The notes under the pieces: generated by a model | Database searches by the model: none | The model's input: the letters and a program-made list of their open reading frames with translations, nothing else | Told to the model about the DNA's origin: nothing | Part shown: piece after piece, positions 51,902 to 61,793 of the stretch | Position numbering within the stretch: position 1 is the first letter of the stretch | How the letters are laid out: every line of letters starts with the position of its first letter | Position numbers and translations under genes: made by a program | NCBI RefSeq assembly: GCF_008710275.1 | Contig: NZ_VYQE01000001.1 | Span: forward strand, 186,001 to 250,000 | Source: Histidinibacterium aquaticum | GTDB taxonomy: Bacteria; Pseudomonadota; Alphaproteobacteria; Rhodobacterales; Rhodobacteraceae | Length of the DNA: 64,000 nt | Direction: 5' to 3'

Positions 51902-54099
51902 GCCGCGCCCGGATCAGACCCGTGGCGGCCGCCTCCGAGGCGGACTTCCTCAACGCGCCCTGCCCGGCCCCGACCGATCCGCAGGGCGACATGTCCGGCC
52001 CCGACCGTTTCTTCAACCGAGAGCTCTCCTGGCTGGGCTTCAACTGGCGCGTGCTGGAAGAGGCCGAGAACCCCGCCGTCCCCTTGCTGGAGCGGCTGCG
52101 GTTCCTCTCGATCTCCGCCACGAACCTCGACGAGTTCTACACCGTCCGCGTCGCGGGCCTGCGCGAGCTCGCTCTGTCGGGCAACACGACGCCGGCCGCC
52201 GACGGGCTGACCCCGGCCGAGCAGCTGCGCCTCATCGATGCCGACGCGCGGTCGCTGATGAAGCGGCAGCAGGACGTGCTGACGGTCCTGCGCGCCGAGA
52301 TGGAAGAGGCCGGCATCTCCATCCTCTCGGCACAGGACGTGACCGAGGCGGACAAGCCCTTCCTCACCGAGACCTTTCTCGAGCAGGTCTTCCCGGTGCT
52401 CACGCCGCTGGCGATCGACCCGGCGCACCCCTTCCCCTTCATCCCGAACGAGGGCTTCGCCCTCGCGCTGCAGCTCCAACGGCGGCGCGACGGGCGGCTG
52501 CTGCGGGCGCTCCTGCCGGTGCCGCACCAGATCGACCGCTTCCTCGCCCTGCCGTCGGAAAGCGGCCACCGCTACCTGCCGCTCGAGGAGCTGCTGCTGC
52601 TCAATATCGGCAGCCTCTTCCCGGGCTACGCCCTCTCCGGGCACTGCGCCTTCCGCGTCCTTCGCGACAGCGACCTGGAAGTCGAGGAAGAGGCCGAGGA
52701 TCTCGTCCGGGAGTTCGAGGTCGCGCTGAAGCGCCGCCGTCGCGGCGAGGTCGTGCGGCTGAAGCTCTCCGCCGGGGCGCCCGAGGGTCTTCGGCGCGTC
52801 ATCATGGAAGAGCTACCGGTGCAGACCGACGAGGTGATCGAGGTCGACGGTCTCGTCGGCATCGGCGCGCTCTCCGAACTGGTGACCGACGACAGACCCG
52901 AGCTGCTCTGGCCGCCCTTCACCCCGCGCGTTCCGGAGCGGGTGCAGGACCACGAGGGGGACATGTTCGCCGCGATCCGGCAGAAGGACATGCTGCTGCA
53001 TCACCCCTACGAGACCTTCGACATGGTGGTGCGGTTCATCCGGCAGGCCGCGAACGATCCCGACGTAGTGGCAATCAAGCAGACCCTCTACCGGACCTCC
53101 CGCAACTCGCCCATCGTCGATGCGCTTTGCGAGGCGGCGGAAGAGGGCAAGTCCGTGACCGCGCTGGTGGAGCTCAAGGCCCGCTTCGACGAGGCGGCGA
53201 ACATCCGGCAGAGCCGCACGCTCGAACGGGCGGGGGCGCATGTCGTCTACGGCTTCATCAACTACAAGACGCATGCCAAAATAAGCACGGTCGTGCGGCG
53301 CGAAGGCAATCGGCTCGTCACATACACACACTGCGGTACTGGCAACTACCACCCGATCACTGCCAAGATCTACACCGACCTCAGCTTCTTCACCTGCGAC
53401 GCGGCGCTGGGGCGGGATGCGACCAAGGTCTTCAACTACGTCGGCGGCTACGCCCAGCCCGAGGGGCTGGAGAACCTCCGGATCTCGCCCGACGGCATGA
53501 AGAGCTTCCTGCTCGACCGGATCGGCGCGGAGGCTGAGGCGGCCCGCGCCGGCCGTCCCTCCGGCGTCTGGGCCAAGATGAACGCGCTGATCGAGACCGA
53601 CGTGATCGACGCGCTCTACGAGGCCTCCCAGGCCGGCGTGCCGATCGACCTCGTGATCCGCGGCATCTGCGGACTCCGGCCCGGAGTGAAGGGCCTCTCG
53701 GAGACCATCCGCGTGAAATCGATCATCGGGCGCTTCCTGGAGCATTCCCGCATCGTCTGCTTCGGCAACGGGCACGCCCTGCCCTCGGAACACGCCCGGG
53801 TCTTCTTCTCCTCAGCCGACTGGATGGGGCGGAACCTCAACCGCCGGGTCGAGACGCTGGTCGAGGCGATGAACCCGACCGTGAAGGCGCAGATCACCGA
53901 GCAGATCATGGCGGCGAACCTCGCGGACACCGCGCAGAGCTGGGTCATGGGGTCGGACGGGCAGTTCCGGCGGGCCAAGCTGACGGGCAACGAGCGCCCG
54001 TTCTCCGCCCACCGTTTCTTCATGGAGACGCCCTCGCTCTCCGGGCGCGGATCGGCCGGGGCCGACGACGTACCCGACCTCACCCATAGCGCGGACTGA
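51898..54099 (+). CDS. ppk: Polyphosphate kinase 1
   Basis: 733 residues. The start overlaps the hdaA stop (ATGA). It has FFNRELSWLGFNWRVLEEA near the N-terminus, the phosphorylated His region HCGTGNYHP (about residue 480), and the second motif LVIRGICGLRPGVKG. It makes long-chain polyphosphate from ATP, in balance with Ppx. There is an extended N-terminus of about 35 residues before the conserved core. Confidence 0.96.
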   Translation: MSRARIRPVAAASEADFLNAPCPAPTDPQGDMSGPDRFFNRELSWLGFNWRVLEEAENPAVPLLERLRFLSISATNLDEFYTVRVAGLRELALSGNTTPAADGLTPAEQLRLIDADARSLMKRQQDVLTVLRAEMEEAGISILSAQDVTEADKPFLTETFLEQVFPVLTPLAIDPAHPFPFIPNEGFALALQLQRRRDGRLLRALLPVPHQIDRFLALPSESGHRYLPLEELLLLNIGSLFPGYALSGHCAFRVLRDSDLEVEEEAEDLVREFEVALKRRRRGEVVRLKLSAGAPEGLRRVIMEELPVQTDEVIEVDGLVGIGALSELVTDDRPELLWPPFTPRVPERVQDHEGDMFAAIRQKDMLLHHPYETFDMVVRFIRQAANDPDVVAIKQTLYRTSRNSPIVDALCEAAEEGKSVTALVELKARFDEAANIRQSRTLERAGAHVVYGFINYKTHAKISTVVRREGNRLVTYTHCGTGNYHPITAKIYTDLSFFTCDAALGRDATKVFNYVGGYAQPEGLENLRISPDGMKSFLLDRIGAEAEAARAGRPSGVWAKMNALIETDVIDALYEASQAGVPIDLVIRGICGLRPGVKGLSETIRVKSIIGRFLEHSRIVCFGNGHALPSEHARVFFSSADWMGRNLNRRVETLVEAMNPTVKAQITEQIMAANLADTAQSWVMGSDGQFRRAKLTGNERPFSAHRFFMETPSLSGRGSAGADDVPDLTHSAD

Positions 54100-54189
54100 G
54101 ACAGGGGCGGGTCGGCGGGCTTGCCGGGAAATGATCAACGGGCGCCGCGTTAATCATGTTTTTATATCCTTTTCAGTAGGTTAACCACC

Positions 54190-54205
54190 TGTCCAAATTT
54201 GGACA
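54190..54205. promoter_or_regulatory. Palindrome TGTCCAAATTTGGACA, copy 2
   Basis: A 16-bp perfect palindrome 57 bases upstream of the ppx start, inside an AT-rich gap that also carries TTAATCAT and TTAACCAC (CtrA-like half-sites). The same 7-bp arms occur at 40312. Confidence 0.55.
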
Positions 54206-54262
54206 CTGCCTGCCCCTTCGTTTCGCTTGCCTCCCCCGCTCCAGTCGGGCAACCCTGCGTGC

Positions 54263-55807
54263 ATGGACGACGCGGCCGAGACCGGCGAGACGTGGGGCGG
54301 CTTCGGCGCGCCCCTGCTGGGGAATCCCGAGGCCCAGGACCTGTCCCGGGTCGGCGTCGTCGACGTGGGCTCCAACTCCGTCCGTCTCGTCGTCTTCGAC
54401 GGCGCCGCCCGGAGCCCGGCCTATTTCTACAACGAGAAGGTCATGGCCGGCCTCGGCGCCGGGCTGGGTGAAACCGGCCGGCTGAACCCCGAGGGCAAGG
54501 CCCGCGCCCTTTCCGCCATCCGCCGCTTCGCCGCGCTCGCCGACCGGATCGGCATCTCGCCCCTCACCACCGTCGCCACCGCTGCCATGCGCGATGCCGA
54601 GGACGGCCCCGCCTTCGCCGCCGAGATCGAGCGAGAAACCGGCGTCGCCCTGTGGATCGTTGACGGCGAGGAAGAGGCCCGCCTCTCCGCCCAAGGTGTG
54701 CTGCTGGGCTGGCCCGGCTCCTACGGTCTCGTCTGCGACATCGGCGGCTCGTCTATGGAACTGGCCCGGCTGCAGGACGGCGAAGTCGGCCGCCGTCTGA
54801 CCTCCCCGCTCGGTCCGCTGAAGCTCGCCGGGGTGAAGGGCGGCAAGAAGGGGATGGAGGCCCACATCAAGGGCGTCATGTCCGACCTCTTCCAGCGCAT
54901 GGGAGAGGAGACCGGCCAGCGCCTCTTCCTCGTCGGCGGCTCGTGGCGCGCCATCGCCCGGGTCGACATGGAGCGGAAGGACTACCCGCTCCACGTCCTG
55001 CACGAGTACCGTATGCGTCCGCGCGACGTTGCCAAGACCGCGGAGTTCATCCGGAAGTCCGACCTCCAGGCCCTTCGCAGCCGATGCGGCATTTCCGACG
55101 CCCGGATGAGCCTTGTTCCGCTGGCGAGCCAGGTCCTCACCGAGGTCATCCGAACCTTCAAGCCGAAGGACATCACCATCTCCTCCTACGGCATCCGCGA
55201 GGGGATGCTCTACGAGCAGATGAGCCCGGAGCTGCGCGCCCGCGATCCGCTGATCGAGAGCGCCCGCTTCGCCGAGGCCAAGGACGCTCGCCTGCCCGGC
55301 TTCGGGCGCGTGCTCTACGATTTCATCCTGCCGCTCTTTCCCCGAGCCGATTGGCAGAAGAAGCGCATCATCCGCGCTGCCTGCCTGCTTCACGACGTGA
55401 GCTGGCGCGCCCACCCGGACTACCGGGCGGAAGTGACCTTCGACAACGCGACGCGCGCCAACCTCGGCGGCCTGAAACACGCCGAGCGCATCTATCTCGG
55501 GCTCGCGCTGATGCACCGCTATTCCTCCAAGAAGGAGGGCACGGTCTACGAGCACCTGCTGACGCTGCTGAAGCCCGAGGAGCAGGCCGAGGCCGAGGTG
55601 CTGGGCCGCGCCATGCGCTTCGGGGCGATGCTCTGGATCCAGGCGGACGAGCCGCCGGGTCGGCTGCAATGGCACCCGAAGAAGAAGGTGCTGGTCCTGC
55701 ACCTCAATGCCGCCGCGCGCCCCCTCTTCGGAGAGGTGGCCGAGGCTCGGCTCAAGAGCCTGGCCTCGGCGCTCGGCGGCGGCTACCTCGTCAAGATCGG
55801 CCGCTAG
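54263..55807 (+). CDS. ppx: Exopolyphosphatase (Ppx/GppA family)
   Basis: 514 residues. The N-terminal ASKHA fold has VGVVDVGSNSVRLV and CDIGGSSMELA (phosphate-binding), and the C-terminal HD-like half includes LLHDVSWRAHPDYR. It hydrolyses polyphosphate or pppGpp. ATG at 54263; an upstream extension is possible but lacks a ribosome site. It is separated from ppk by a 163-base AT-rich gap with its own promoter signals. Its stop shares a CTAG with that of the converging gene. Confidence 0.93.
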   Translation: MDDAAETGETWGGFGAPLLGNPEAQDLSRVGVVDVGSNSVRLVVFDGAARSPAYFYNEKVMAGLGAGLGETGRLNPEGKARALSAIRRFAALADRIGISPLTTVATAAMRDAEDGPAFAAEIERETGVALWIVDGEEEARLSAQGVLLGWPGSYGLVCDIGGSSMELARLQDGEVGRRLTSPLGPLKLAGVKGGKKGMEAHIKGVMSDLFQRMGEETGQRLFLVGGSWRAIARVDMERKDYPLHVLHEYRMRPRDVAKTAEFIRKSDLQALRSRCGISDARMSLVPLASQVLTEVIRTFKPKDITISSYGIREGMLYEQMSPELRARDPLIESARFAEAKDARLPGFGRVLYDFILPLFPRADWQKKRIIRAACLLHDVSWRAHPDYRAEVTFDNATRANLGGLKHAERIYLGLALMHRYSSKKEGTVYEHLLTLLKPEEQAEAEVLGRAMRFGAMLWIQADEPPGRLQWHPKKKVLVLHLNAAARPLFGEVAEARLKSLASALGGGYLVKIGR

Positions 55808-56187
55808 AGCTCGATTTCCTCGCCCGGCTCGGGCGCGTCCTCGGGACGCTCGTAGGGCGGCGCGTCCGGCTTGCGGCGAATGATGATGTCGCCGTTCGGA
55901 AGGACCTCGGGGCCCTCGTAGTACTGGGCCTGGTCGATGAGCCGGACCATGTCGCGGATCGCGGGGCCCATCTCGGAAGCCAGGGCCCGGACGCTGTCGC
56001 GCATTTCTTCCGAGAGCCCCTCCATCTGGTCGATGGCCGGACCGAGTTCTTCGACCAGCCCGCGCAGGACGAGGCGGCTGCCCTCTTCCATCAGGCTGAA
56101 GCCCTCGTTCATCTCCTCGTCTTCCTGCGCGGCGGCGGGAAGGGCGACCGAGAACGTGAGGGCGGCGGCAAGAGCGATGTGTCTCAT
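55804..56187 (-). CDS. Exported acidic hypothetical protein (127 aa)
   Basis: Signal peptide MRHIALAAALTFSVALPAAAQ, then an acidic helical part (MNEGFSLMEEGSRLVLRGLVEEL; ALASEMGPAIRDMVRLIDQ) and a C-terminal segment VLPNGDIIIRRKPDAPPYERP. I recall similar short Rhodobacteraceae proteins being labelled as AAA+ ATPases, but no P-loop is present, so that label would be wrong. Periplasmic, function unknown. Its stop overlaps the ppx stop through CTAG. Confidence 0.8.
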   Translation of the reverse strand: MRHIALAAALTFSVALPAAAQEDEEMNEGFSLMEEGSRLVLRGLVEELGPAIDQMEGLSEEMRDSVRALASEMGPAIRDMVRLIDQAQYYEGPEVLPNGDIIIRRKPDAPPYERPEDAPEPGEEIEL

Positions 56188-56251
56188 GGGAGGCACCTTG
56201 GGGTTGGGGTCATGCTGAGAGACATAGGGCCGCGCCCGCGTCCGCCCAAGG

Positions 56252-57262
56252 TCAGATTGAAAGATCGAGCGTGACCGGAAAGTGGTCCGAGGCGGTGAGC
56301 AGCGCCTTTCGCAGATCGGCGTCGGCGTAGCAGTCCGGGTCCTCGAAGGGATGCCAGATACGCCAGTCCGGACCGCGCCCGAGCAGGTCCTCCGAGACCA
56401 TGATGAAATCGAGCATCGCCGTCAGGTATCGTCCGTCGGGCGGCACACGGAAGCGCGCCGACGTTGGCCGGGCGGCCGTCCGGGTGAGCGGCGCGCCCGC
56501 GTGCGGATCGAAGAGCCGGGGCCCGTCCCCCTCTCCGGCAACGACTTCGACGCCCGACCGGCCGAAGAGCGCCTCGTAGTCGTCGAGGCCGGGGCCGTCG
56601 TTGAAATCGCCGAGCACGACGAGGCTCTCTCCGCGCGCGAGGTGCTCCTCCACCCGGGCACGCAACCAGATGCACTGGGCGAGTTGCTTGCGCCGGTTGG
56701 CAATCGAGACCGCCATGATCTGATCAGGCGTCCGCGCACCGTGCGGAGCCTTGGACTTGGCATGCACCCCAATCATCCGCAGCTCCGTTCCCGCCTCAGT
56801 CCTCACGGCGAGTTCCAGCGGCGGCTTCGACCAGCGGATGGTCTCGGGCGCACGGTCCACGTCGACGTCGATCCGGTAGCTCTGGTCGAAGCGCGGGACG
56901 CCTCCTCCGTTCGTGGCCCCCTGCGGATCGTGCCGCGCCTCCAACGCCTCGGGGTCGTAGAGCAGCGCGATCTCCTGCTGGGTGTCATTGACGAAGCCCA
57001 TGAGCGCGGAGCGGGTCCGCAAGCCGAAGTGCCGCGCGAAAGTCCTGAGGGCGGCGATGCCGTCCCGCTTGGAGTGGGAATCCGGAGCCTCGATCACCAT
57101 GACCGCATCGGCGTCTATCCGGGTCAGCACATGGGCGATGGCCTCCGCCTGCTCGTAGCGGCGGACGTCGCGGCGACCGGACCAGCCCCCGCCGGGGAGG
57201 AACTCCCCCTCGTCGTCGAACAGGTGGGTGAACCATTCGACGTTCCAGGTGGCGATCCTCAC
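56252..57262 (-). CDS. Endonuclease/exonuclease/phosphatase family protein
   Basis: 336 residues. The EEP core is visible: ATWNVEWF at the N-terminus (Asn), VMVIEAPDS (metal Glu), IGVHAKSK, VLGDFNDGPG (Asp/Asn), and ASDHFPV at the end (Asp-His). No signal peptide, so it is a cytoplasmic nuclease or phosphatase. The start is a GTG that overlaps the DjlA-like stop (GTGA). Substrate not predictable. Confidence 0.88.
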   Translation of the reverse strand: MRIATWNVEWFTHLFDDEGEFLPGGGWSGRRDVRRYEQAEAIAHVLTRIDADAVMVIEAPDSHSKRDGIAALRTFARHFGLRTRSALMGFVNDTQQEIALLYDPEALEARHDPQGATNGGGVPRFDQSYRIDVDVDRAPETIRWSKPPLELAVRTEAGTELRMIGVHAKSKAPHGARTPDQIMAVSIANRRKQLAQCIWLRARVEEHLARGESLVVLGDFNDGPGLDDYEALFGRSGVEVVAGEGDGPRLFDPHAGAPLTRTAARPTSARFRVPPDGRYLTAMLDFIMVSEDLLGRGPDWRIWHPFEDPDCYADADLRKALLTASDHFPVTLDLSI

Positions 57263-57939
57263 GCGCGGGCCTCGCTGATTTCCTCCCAGGCCTGGTTCAC
57301 GGCGACCATGCGCTTCTCTGCGAGCTTCACCGCCTCCTCGGGCACGCCCCGCGCGATCATCACGTCGGGGTGGCTGTCGCGCACGAGCTTGCGCCAGGCC
57401 GCGCGGATCTCCTCCATCGGGGTGTCCGGAGTCACGCCGAGAACATCGTAGGGGTCGCGTTCGGCATCCGGGACGAACTGCGCCCGCAGGCGTGAGAAGC
57501 GCCGCTCGTCGAAGCCGAAGATCATCGCGACCTCGTGGAGAAACTCGTCCTCGTTCGGATGGTAGGCCCCGTCGGCGACGGCGATGTGAAAGAGCCCTTC
57601 CAGCAGGTCGGCGAGCGTATCGGCCTGGTCCTCGAACATCGCGGAGACCCGGCGGGCGTAGTCGCGGTACCCGGCGACGTCGGTGCGGGCCATGTTGAAG
57701 ATGCGAGCGGCGTTCTTCTCCTGCGCCTCGGGGATGCTGAAGACCTCGCGGAAGGCCGTCACCTCGTTCCGGGTCACCTGGCCATCGGCCTTGGCCATCT
57801 TGGCGCCCAGCGCGATGACGGCGATGGCGAAGGCCGCGCGCCGCTCCGGCGGGCTGCGCAGCGCGTCGAAGATGGCCGTGAGCCCCTCGCCCTGGCGAAG
57901 GGCGGCAAGAGCGTCGGCGATGCGAGACCAGATTGACAT
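57259..57939 (-). CDS. TerB plus J-domain protein (DjlA-like)
   Basis: 226 residues. The N-terminal TerB domain (FAIAVIALGAKMAKADGQVTR ... FHIAVADGAYHPNEDEF, cut for length) is followed by a C-terminal J domain (DPYDVLGVTPDTPMEEIR, with the HPD motif in RDSHPDVM). This is DjlA/DjiA architecture without a membrane anchor. It would stimulate a DnaK-type chaperone. Coupled to the endonuclease gene downstream; 31 bases after the GNAT gene. Confidence 0.9.
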   Translation of the reverse strand: MSIWSRIADALAALRQGEGLTAIFDALRSPPERRAAFAIAVIALGAKMAKADGQVTRNEVTAFREVFSIPEAQEKNAARIFNMARTDVAGYRDYARRVSAMFEDQADTLADLLEGLFHIAVADGAYHPNEDEFLHEVAMIFGFDERRFSRLRAQFVPDAERDPYDVLGVTPDTPMEEIRAAWRKLVRDSHPDVMIARGVPEEAVKLAEKRMVAVNQAWEEISEARA

Positions 57940-57970
57940 GGGCGGAGCCTATCGGGGCGCGCCGGGATTG

Positions 57971-58441
57971 TCAGAGCCGTTTTTGCATCAGGACCAGGTC
58001 GATCCAGCGATCGAACTTGCGCCCCGCCTCGGGCAGCGTCGCGACCTGCGTGAAACCGCAGGCGGCATGAAATCCGATGCCGCTTTCGTTTTCGGCGCTG
58101 ATCGCGGCCCAGAGGCTGTGGAACCGCGCCACCCGAGCATGATCCTCCACGGCCGAGAGCAGCGCCCGGCCGAGCCCGTGACCCTTGGACGCAGGATCGA
58201 CGTAGAGGGTATGTTCCGCGGTATGGCGGTACCCGTCCCCCGCCCGGAACTGGCCGTAGTGCGCGAAGCCGACGACTTGCCCCGCGCCTTCTGCCACGAA
58301 GACCGGCGCTGTCGCGATGCGGTCGCGCACCTCCTCCGGAGTCTTCTCGACGGCGTGGAAGGTGGCGGTCGTCTCGCGGATATGGCGGTTCCAGATCGCG
58401 CGAATGATCTCCGCGTCGTCCGGCCGGGCGGGACGGATCAC
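57971..58441 (-). CDS. GNAT N-acetyltransferase (phosphinothricin-acetyltransferase-like)
   Basis: 156 residues. It opens [20 protein letters not shown] (a pat-like start) and has the acetyl-CoA motif VDPASKGHGLGRALL. The substrate could be an amino acid or phosphinothricin-like herbicide; not determinable. The start is GTG, overlapping the VOC stop (GTGA), so it is the third gene of the mutase-led operon. Confidence 0.87.
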   Translation of the reverse strand: MIRPARPDDAEIIRAIWNRHIRETTATFHAVEKTPEEVRDRIATAPVFVAEGAGQVVGFAHYGQFRAGDGYRHTAEHTLYVDPASKGHGLGRALLSAVEDHARVARFHSLWAAISAENESGIGFHAACGFTQVATLPEAGRKFDRWIDLVLMQKRL

Positions 58442-59034
58442 AGCGTGACCGGCCCGTTCGGCGTATCGATGACGGCCGTGAGACCGAGGGGCCCCTCTTC
58501 GATCGTCACGCGCGGGTCCACATCACCGAAACGGGTCGCGATGGTCGCGGCATCGGGATGGCGGACCGTCAGGCTCTGCAGCCTGCACCCGCTGTCACGC
58601 AGGCGATCGGCAGGGTGCAATGTGCCGGGAGCCCACTCCAGGAGCGTGGGCCAGGCGCCCTCCATCGGCAGGTGGCCGTCCTCCGGCACCGCGATCCGCC
58701 AGGAGAGGTCGCCCCGGGCGAGCGGTACCGGACGGCCGGCGTCAAAGGGCGTCTCGCCGAGGGCCACGTCCAGGTCCTCAACCGCGCAGAGCCAGGTCGC
58801 GAGCCGCGGCGCCCCCGCGTGATCGAGGCCGAACCAGCGGGGGCCGTCGGAGGCGGCGCCGGGGTCCGGAGCGATGACCTCGAGATAGATGTCACCGAGC
58901 CCAAGCAGGCGGTTGTGGGTCCCGTAATGGGCGTGGCTGCCGCCGTGCTCCAGCGCGACGCCGAGACGGGTCTCGGCCCAGGCGGCCCCCTCGGAGAGGG
59001 TTGCGCAGGCGATGGCGAGGTGGTCGAGCTTCAT
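58438..59034 (-). CDS. VOC/glyoxalase-like domain protein
   Basis: 198 residues with a Glyoxalase_3-type vicinal-oxygen-chelate pattern: [19 protein letters not shown] at the start, [20 protein letters not shown] (the His/Glu region), and a second module ending [12 protein letters not shown]. It overlaps the mutase stop (ATGA). It is not a methylmalonyl-CoA epimerase by sequence, but it neighbours the mutase, so an accessory role is possible. Confidence 0.85.
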   Translation of the reverse strand: MKLDHLAIACATLSEGAAWAETRLGVALEHGGSHAHYGTHNRLLGLGDIYLEVIAPDPGAASDGPRWFGLDHAGAPRLATWLCAVEDLDVALGETPFDAGRPVPLARGDLSWRIAVPEDGHLPMEGAWPTLLEWAPGTLHPADRLRDSGCRLQSLTVRHPDAATIATRFGDVDPRVTIEEGPLGLTAVIDTPNGPVTL

Positions 59035-61166
59035 GCCCGCGCCTCCCGGACCAGCAGCAGGATGTCCTTGGCCGCTGCGGGGATATTCGTGCCGGGTCCG
59101 AAGATCGCCTTGACCCCGGCCTTCTGCAGGAACTCGTAGTCCTGGTGCGGGATCACGCCGCCGCAGATGACGATGATGTCCTCGGCCCCCTGCGCGCGGA
59201 GCGCCTCGACCAGCTTGGGCGCGAGCGTCTTGTGACCGGCGGCCTGCGAGGAGATGCCGACGATGTGCACGTCGTTGTCGACGGCGTCCTGCGCCGCCTC
59301 CTCGGGCGTCTGGAAGAGCGGGCCCACGTCCACGTCGAAGCCGATGTCGGCGAAAGCGGTGGCGATGACCTTGGCACCACGGTCGTGGCCGTCCTGGCCC
59401 ATCTTCACCACGAGCATCCGCGGGCGGCGGCCTTCCTCCTCGGCGAAGCGCTCGACCTCCTTCTGGATCTCGGCAAATCCCTCGTCGCCCTCGTAGGCCG
59501 CGCCGTAGACCCCGGCGAGCGTTTTCACCTCGGCGCGGTGGCGGCCGAAGACCTTTTCCATGGCCATGCTGATTTCTCCGACGGTGGCGCGGTGGCGGGC
59601 GGCCTCGACGGCGGCCTCCAGCAGGTTGCCGCCCTCCTCCGCGCGGCGCGCGAGCTCGGTCAGCGCGGCGTCGCAGGCGGCCTGGTCGCGGCTGGCGCGG
59701 ATGCGCTCCAGCGCGCGGATCTGGGAGTCGCGGACCTTCACGTTGTCCACGTCGAGGATGTCGATCGGGTCCTCGTGCTCCTTGCGGTACTTGTTGACGC
59801 CGACGATCACGTCCTCGCCCCGGTCGATCTTGGCCTGGCGGCGGGCGGCGGTCTCCTCGATCCGCAGCTTGGGCATGCCCGAGGCCACGGCCTCCGTCAT
59901 CCCGCCCATGCGGTCGACCTCTTCCATGAGCTCCCAGGCTTTCTCGGCGAGGTCGTGCGTGAGACGCTCGACGTAGTAGGAGCCCGCAAGCGGATCGACG
60001 ACATTGGTAATGCCGGTCTCTTCCTGCAGGATCAGCTGGGTGTTCCGGGCGATGCGGGCGGAATGGTCGGAGGGCAAGGCGATCGCCTCGTCGAGCGCGT
60101 TGGTGTGCAGGCTCTGCGTGCCGCCCAGCACGGCCGACATGGCCTCGTAGGCGGTGCGGACGACATTGTTGTACGGGTCCTGCTCGGCGAGGGAGACGCC
60201 GGAAGTCTGGCAGTGTGTGCGGAGCATGCTGCTGCGCGGGTTCTTCGGCGCGAACTCCGACATGACCCGGTGCCAGAGAAGGCGCGCGGCGCGGAGCTTG
60301 GCCGCCTCCATGAAGAAGTTCATGCCGATGGCAAAGAAGAAGCTCAGCCGCCCGGCGAAGCGGTCCACATCCATGCCCCGGCCGATGGCCGCGCGGACGT
60401 ATTCGCGCCCGTCGGCGAGGGTGAAGGCGAGCTCCTGCACGAGGTTCGCCCCGGCCTCCTGCATGTGATAGCCGCTGATCGAGATCGAGTTGAAGCGTGG
60501 CATCTCGTTGGCCGTGTACTCGATGATGTCCGCCACGATCCGCATCGAGGGCTCGGGCGGATAGATGTAGGTGTTGCGGACCATGAACTCCTTGAGGATG
60601 TCGTTCTGGATGGTCCCGGAGAGCTGCGCGCGGTCGACGCCCTGCTCCTCTCCCGCCACGATGAAGCTCGCGAGGATCGGGATCACCGCGCCATTCATCG
60701 TCATGGAGACCGAGATCTCGGAGAGCGGGATGCTGTCAAAGAGGATCTTCATGTCCTCGACGCTGTCGATGGCCACGCCCGCCTTGCCGACGTCGCCCTC
60801 CACCCGGGGATGATCGCTGTCGTAGCCGCGGTGGGTGGCGAGGTCGAAGGCGACCGAGACGCCCTGCTGGCCGCCCGCGAGCGCGCGGCGGTAGAAGGCA
60901 TTGCTCTCCTCGGCGGTGGAGAAACCCGCGTACTGCCTGATGGTCCAGGGCCGGCCGGCGTACATCGTGGCCTTCACCCCGCGTGTGAAGGGAGCCGCCC
61001 CGGGGATCGATCCGAGGTGTGGCAGACCCTCGAGGTCGGCCTCGGTGTAGAGCGGCTTGACCGGTATGCCCTCGAGCGTCTGCCACGTCAGCTCTTCCGG
61101 GTCGCGGCCCTTGCGCTCCTCGCGCGCGATCTCTTCCCAGCTCCGGCGGGCGGCGTCCTCTGCCAT
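59031..61166 (-). CDS. scpA: Methylmalonyl-CoA mutase (adenosylcobalamin-dependent)
   Basis: 711 residues, a single-chain mutase. The N-terminal TIM barrel has [20 protein letters not shown] and [13 protein letters not shown]; the C-terminal B12 domain has the base-off DGHDRGA motif (DxHxxG) in [13 protein letters not shown] and a [12 protein letters not shown] loop. It isomerises (R)-methylmalonyl-CoA to succinyl-CoA in the cytoplasm. It is the first gene of the mutase-VOC-GNAT-(DjlA-EEP) run. The ATG at 61164-61166 has GGAGGAT upstream. pccA lies about 1.2 kb further on. Confidence 0.96.
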   Translation of the reverse strand: MAEDAARRSWEEIAREERKGRDPEELTWQTLEGIPVKPLYTEADLEGLPHLGSIPGAAPFTRGVKATMYAGRPWTIRQYAGFSTAEESNAFYRRALAGGQQGVSVAFDLATHRGYDSDHPRVEGDVGKAGVAIDSVEDMKILFDSIPLSEISVSMTMNGAVIPILASFIVAGEEQGVDRAQLSGTIQNDILKEFMVRNTYIYPPEPSMRIVADIIEYTANEMPRFNSISISGYHMQEAGANLVQELAFTLADGREYVRAAIGRGMDVDRFAGRLSFFFAIGMNFFMEAAKLRAARLLWHRVMSEFAPKNPRSSMLRTHCQTSGVSLAEQDPYNNVVRTAYEAMSAVLGGTQSLHTNALDEAIALPSDHSARIARNTQLILQEETGITNVVDPLAGSYYVERLTHDLAEKAWELMEEVDRMGGMTEAVASGMPKLRIEETAARRQAKIDRGEDVIVGVNKYRKEHEDPIDILDVDNVKVRDSQIRALERIRASRDQAACDAALTELARRAEEGGNLLEAAVEAARHRATVGEISMAMEKVFGRHRAEVKTLAGVYGAAYEGDEGFAEIQKEVERFAEEEGRRPRMLVVKMGQDGHDRGAKVIATAFADIGFDVDVGPLFQTPEEAAQDAVDNDVHIVGISSQAAGHKTLAPKLVEALRAQGAEDIIVICGGVIPHQDYEFLQKAGVKAIFGPGTNIPAAAKDILLLVREARA

Positions 61167-61270
61167 GTTCCTATCCTCCTGACCGGCGCGCGGCGACGCC
61201 CGGTCGCCACACTGCGCACCCGATTCTAAAATTGTCGTGGGGTGAGAGGGACCTGCTCTGGGTCCGGCGG

Positions 61271-61293
61271 CCCTCACGCCCTATATGTGAGGG
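61271..61293. promoter_or_regulatory. Inverted repeat CCCTCAC-N9-GTGAGGG over a gene leader
   Basis: Perfect 7-bp arms; the right arm contains the only purine-rich GAGGG near the DUF4174 start and ends one base before its ATG. A hairpin could hide the ribosome site, or the repeat could be an operator. Confidence 0.4.
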
Positions 61294-61294
61294 C

Positions 61295-61786
61295 ATGATC
61301 CGGTTCGTTCTCGCCCTCGCCCTCCTGTCGGCTGCGCCCGTTCTGGCGCAGGAGACGGCCTCTTCCACCATGCAGACCACGGATGCGGAGCCAGATCCCA
61401 TGACCGCTCTCGACCGCTGGCGCGCGGCGCCGACGACCGTCTTCGATGCCGCCGAAATCTCGCTCGACGATTTCATGTGGGAGGCGCGGCCCATCGTGGT
61501 CTTCGCCGATAGCCCGAACGACCCGAACTTCCGGCGGCAGATGCAGCTGATCGAGAACCGGCCGGAGGACCTTGCCGAGCGGGACGTGCTGGTCGTGACC
61601 GACACCGATCCCTCCGCGGAATCCGACATCCGCCAGAGGCTGCGGCCGCGCGGCTTCATGCTGGCGCTCATCGGCAAGGACGGCCAGGTGAAGCTGCGCA
61701 AGCCGCTCCCATGGGACGTGCGGGAGCTGTCGCGCTCCATCGACAAGATGCCTCTGCGCCAGCAGGAAATCGACGACCGCCGATAG
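61295..61786 (+). CDS. DUF4174 exported protein
   Basis: 163 residues. Signal peptide MIRFVLALALLSAAPVLAQ, then a thioredoxin-fold-like region (RPIVVFADSPNDPNFRRQM ... LALIGKDGQVKLRK), typical of DUF4174. No CXXC, so it is probably not a redox enzyme. The ATG at 61295 is directly after an inverted repeat; it is divergent from the mutase gene. Confidence 0.85.
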   Translation: MIRFVLALALLSAAPVLAQETASSTMQTTDAEPDPMTALDRWRAAPTTVFDAAEISLDDFMWEARPIVVFADSPNDPNFRRQMQLIENRPEDLAERDVLVVTDTDPSAESDIRQRLRPRGFMLALIGKDGQVKLRKPLPWDVRELSRSIDKMPLRQQEIDDRR

Positions 61787-61793
61787 CGGGCGC

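Noticed and set aside
59001-61229. A 742-codon plus-strand open frame opposite the methylmalonyl-CoA mutase
   Set aside because: Antisense shadow caused by high GC; the composition is Val/Asp/Leu/Gly low-complexity, no domain, no ribosome site, while the minus strand encodes a complete mutase.
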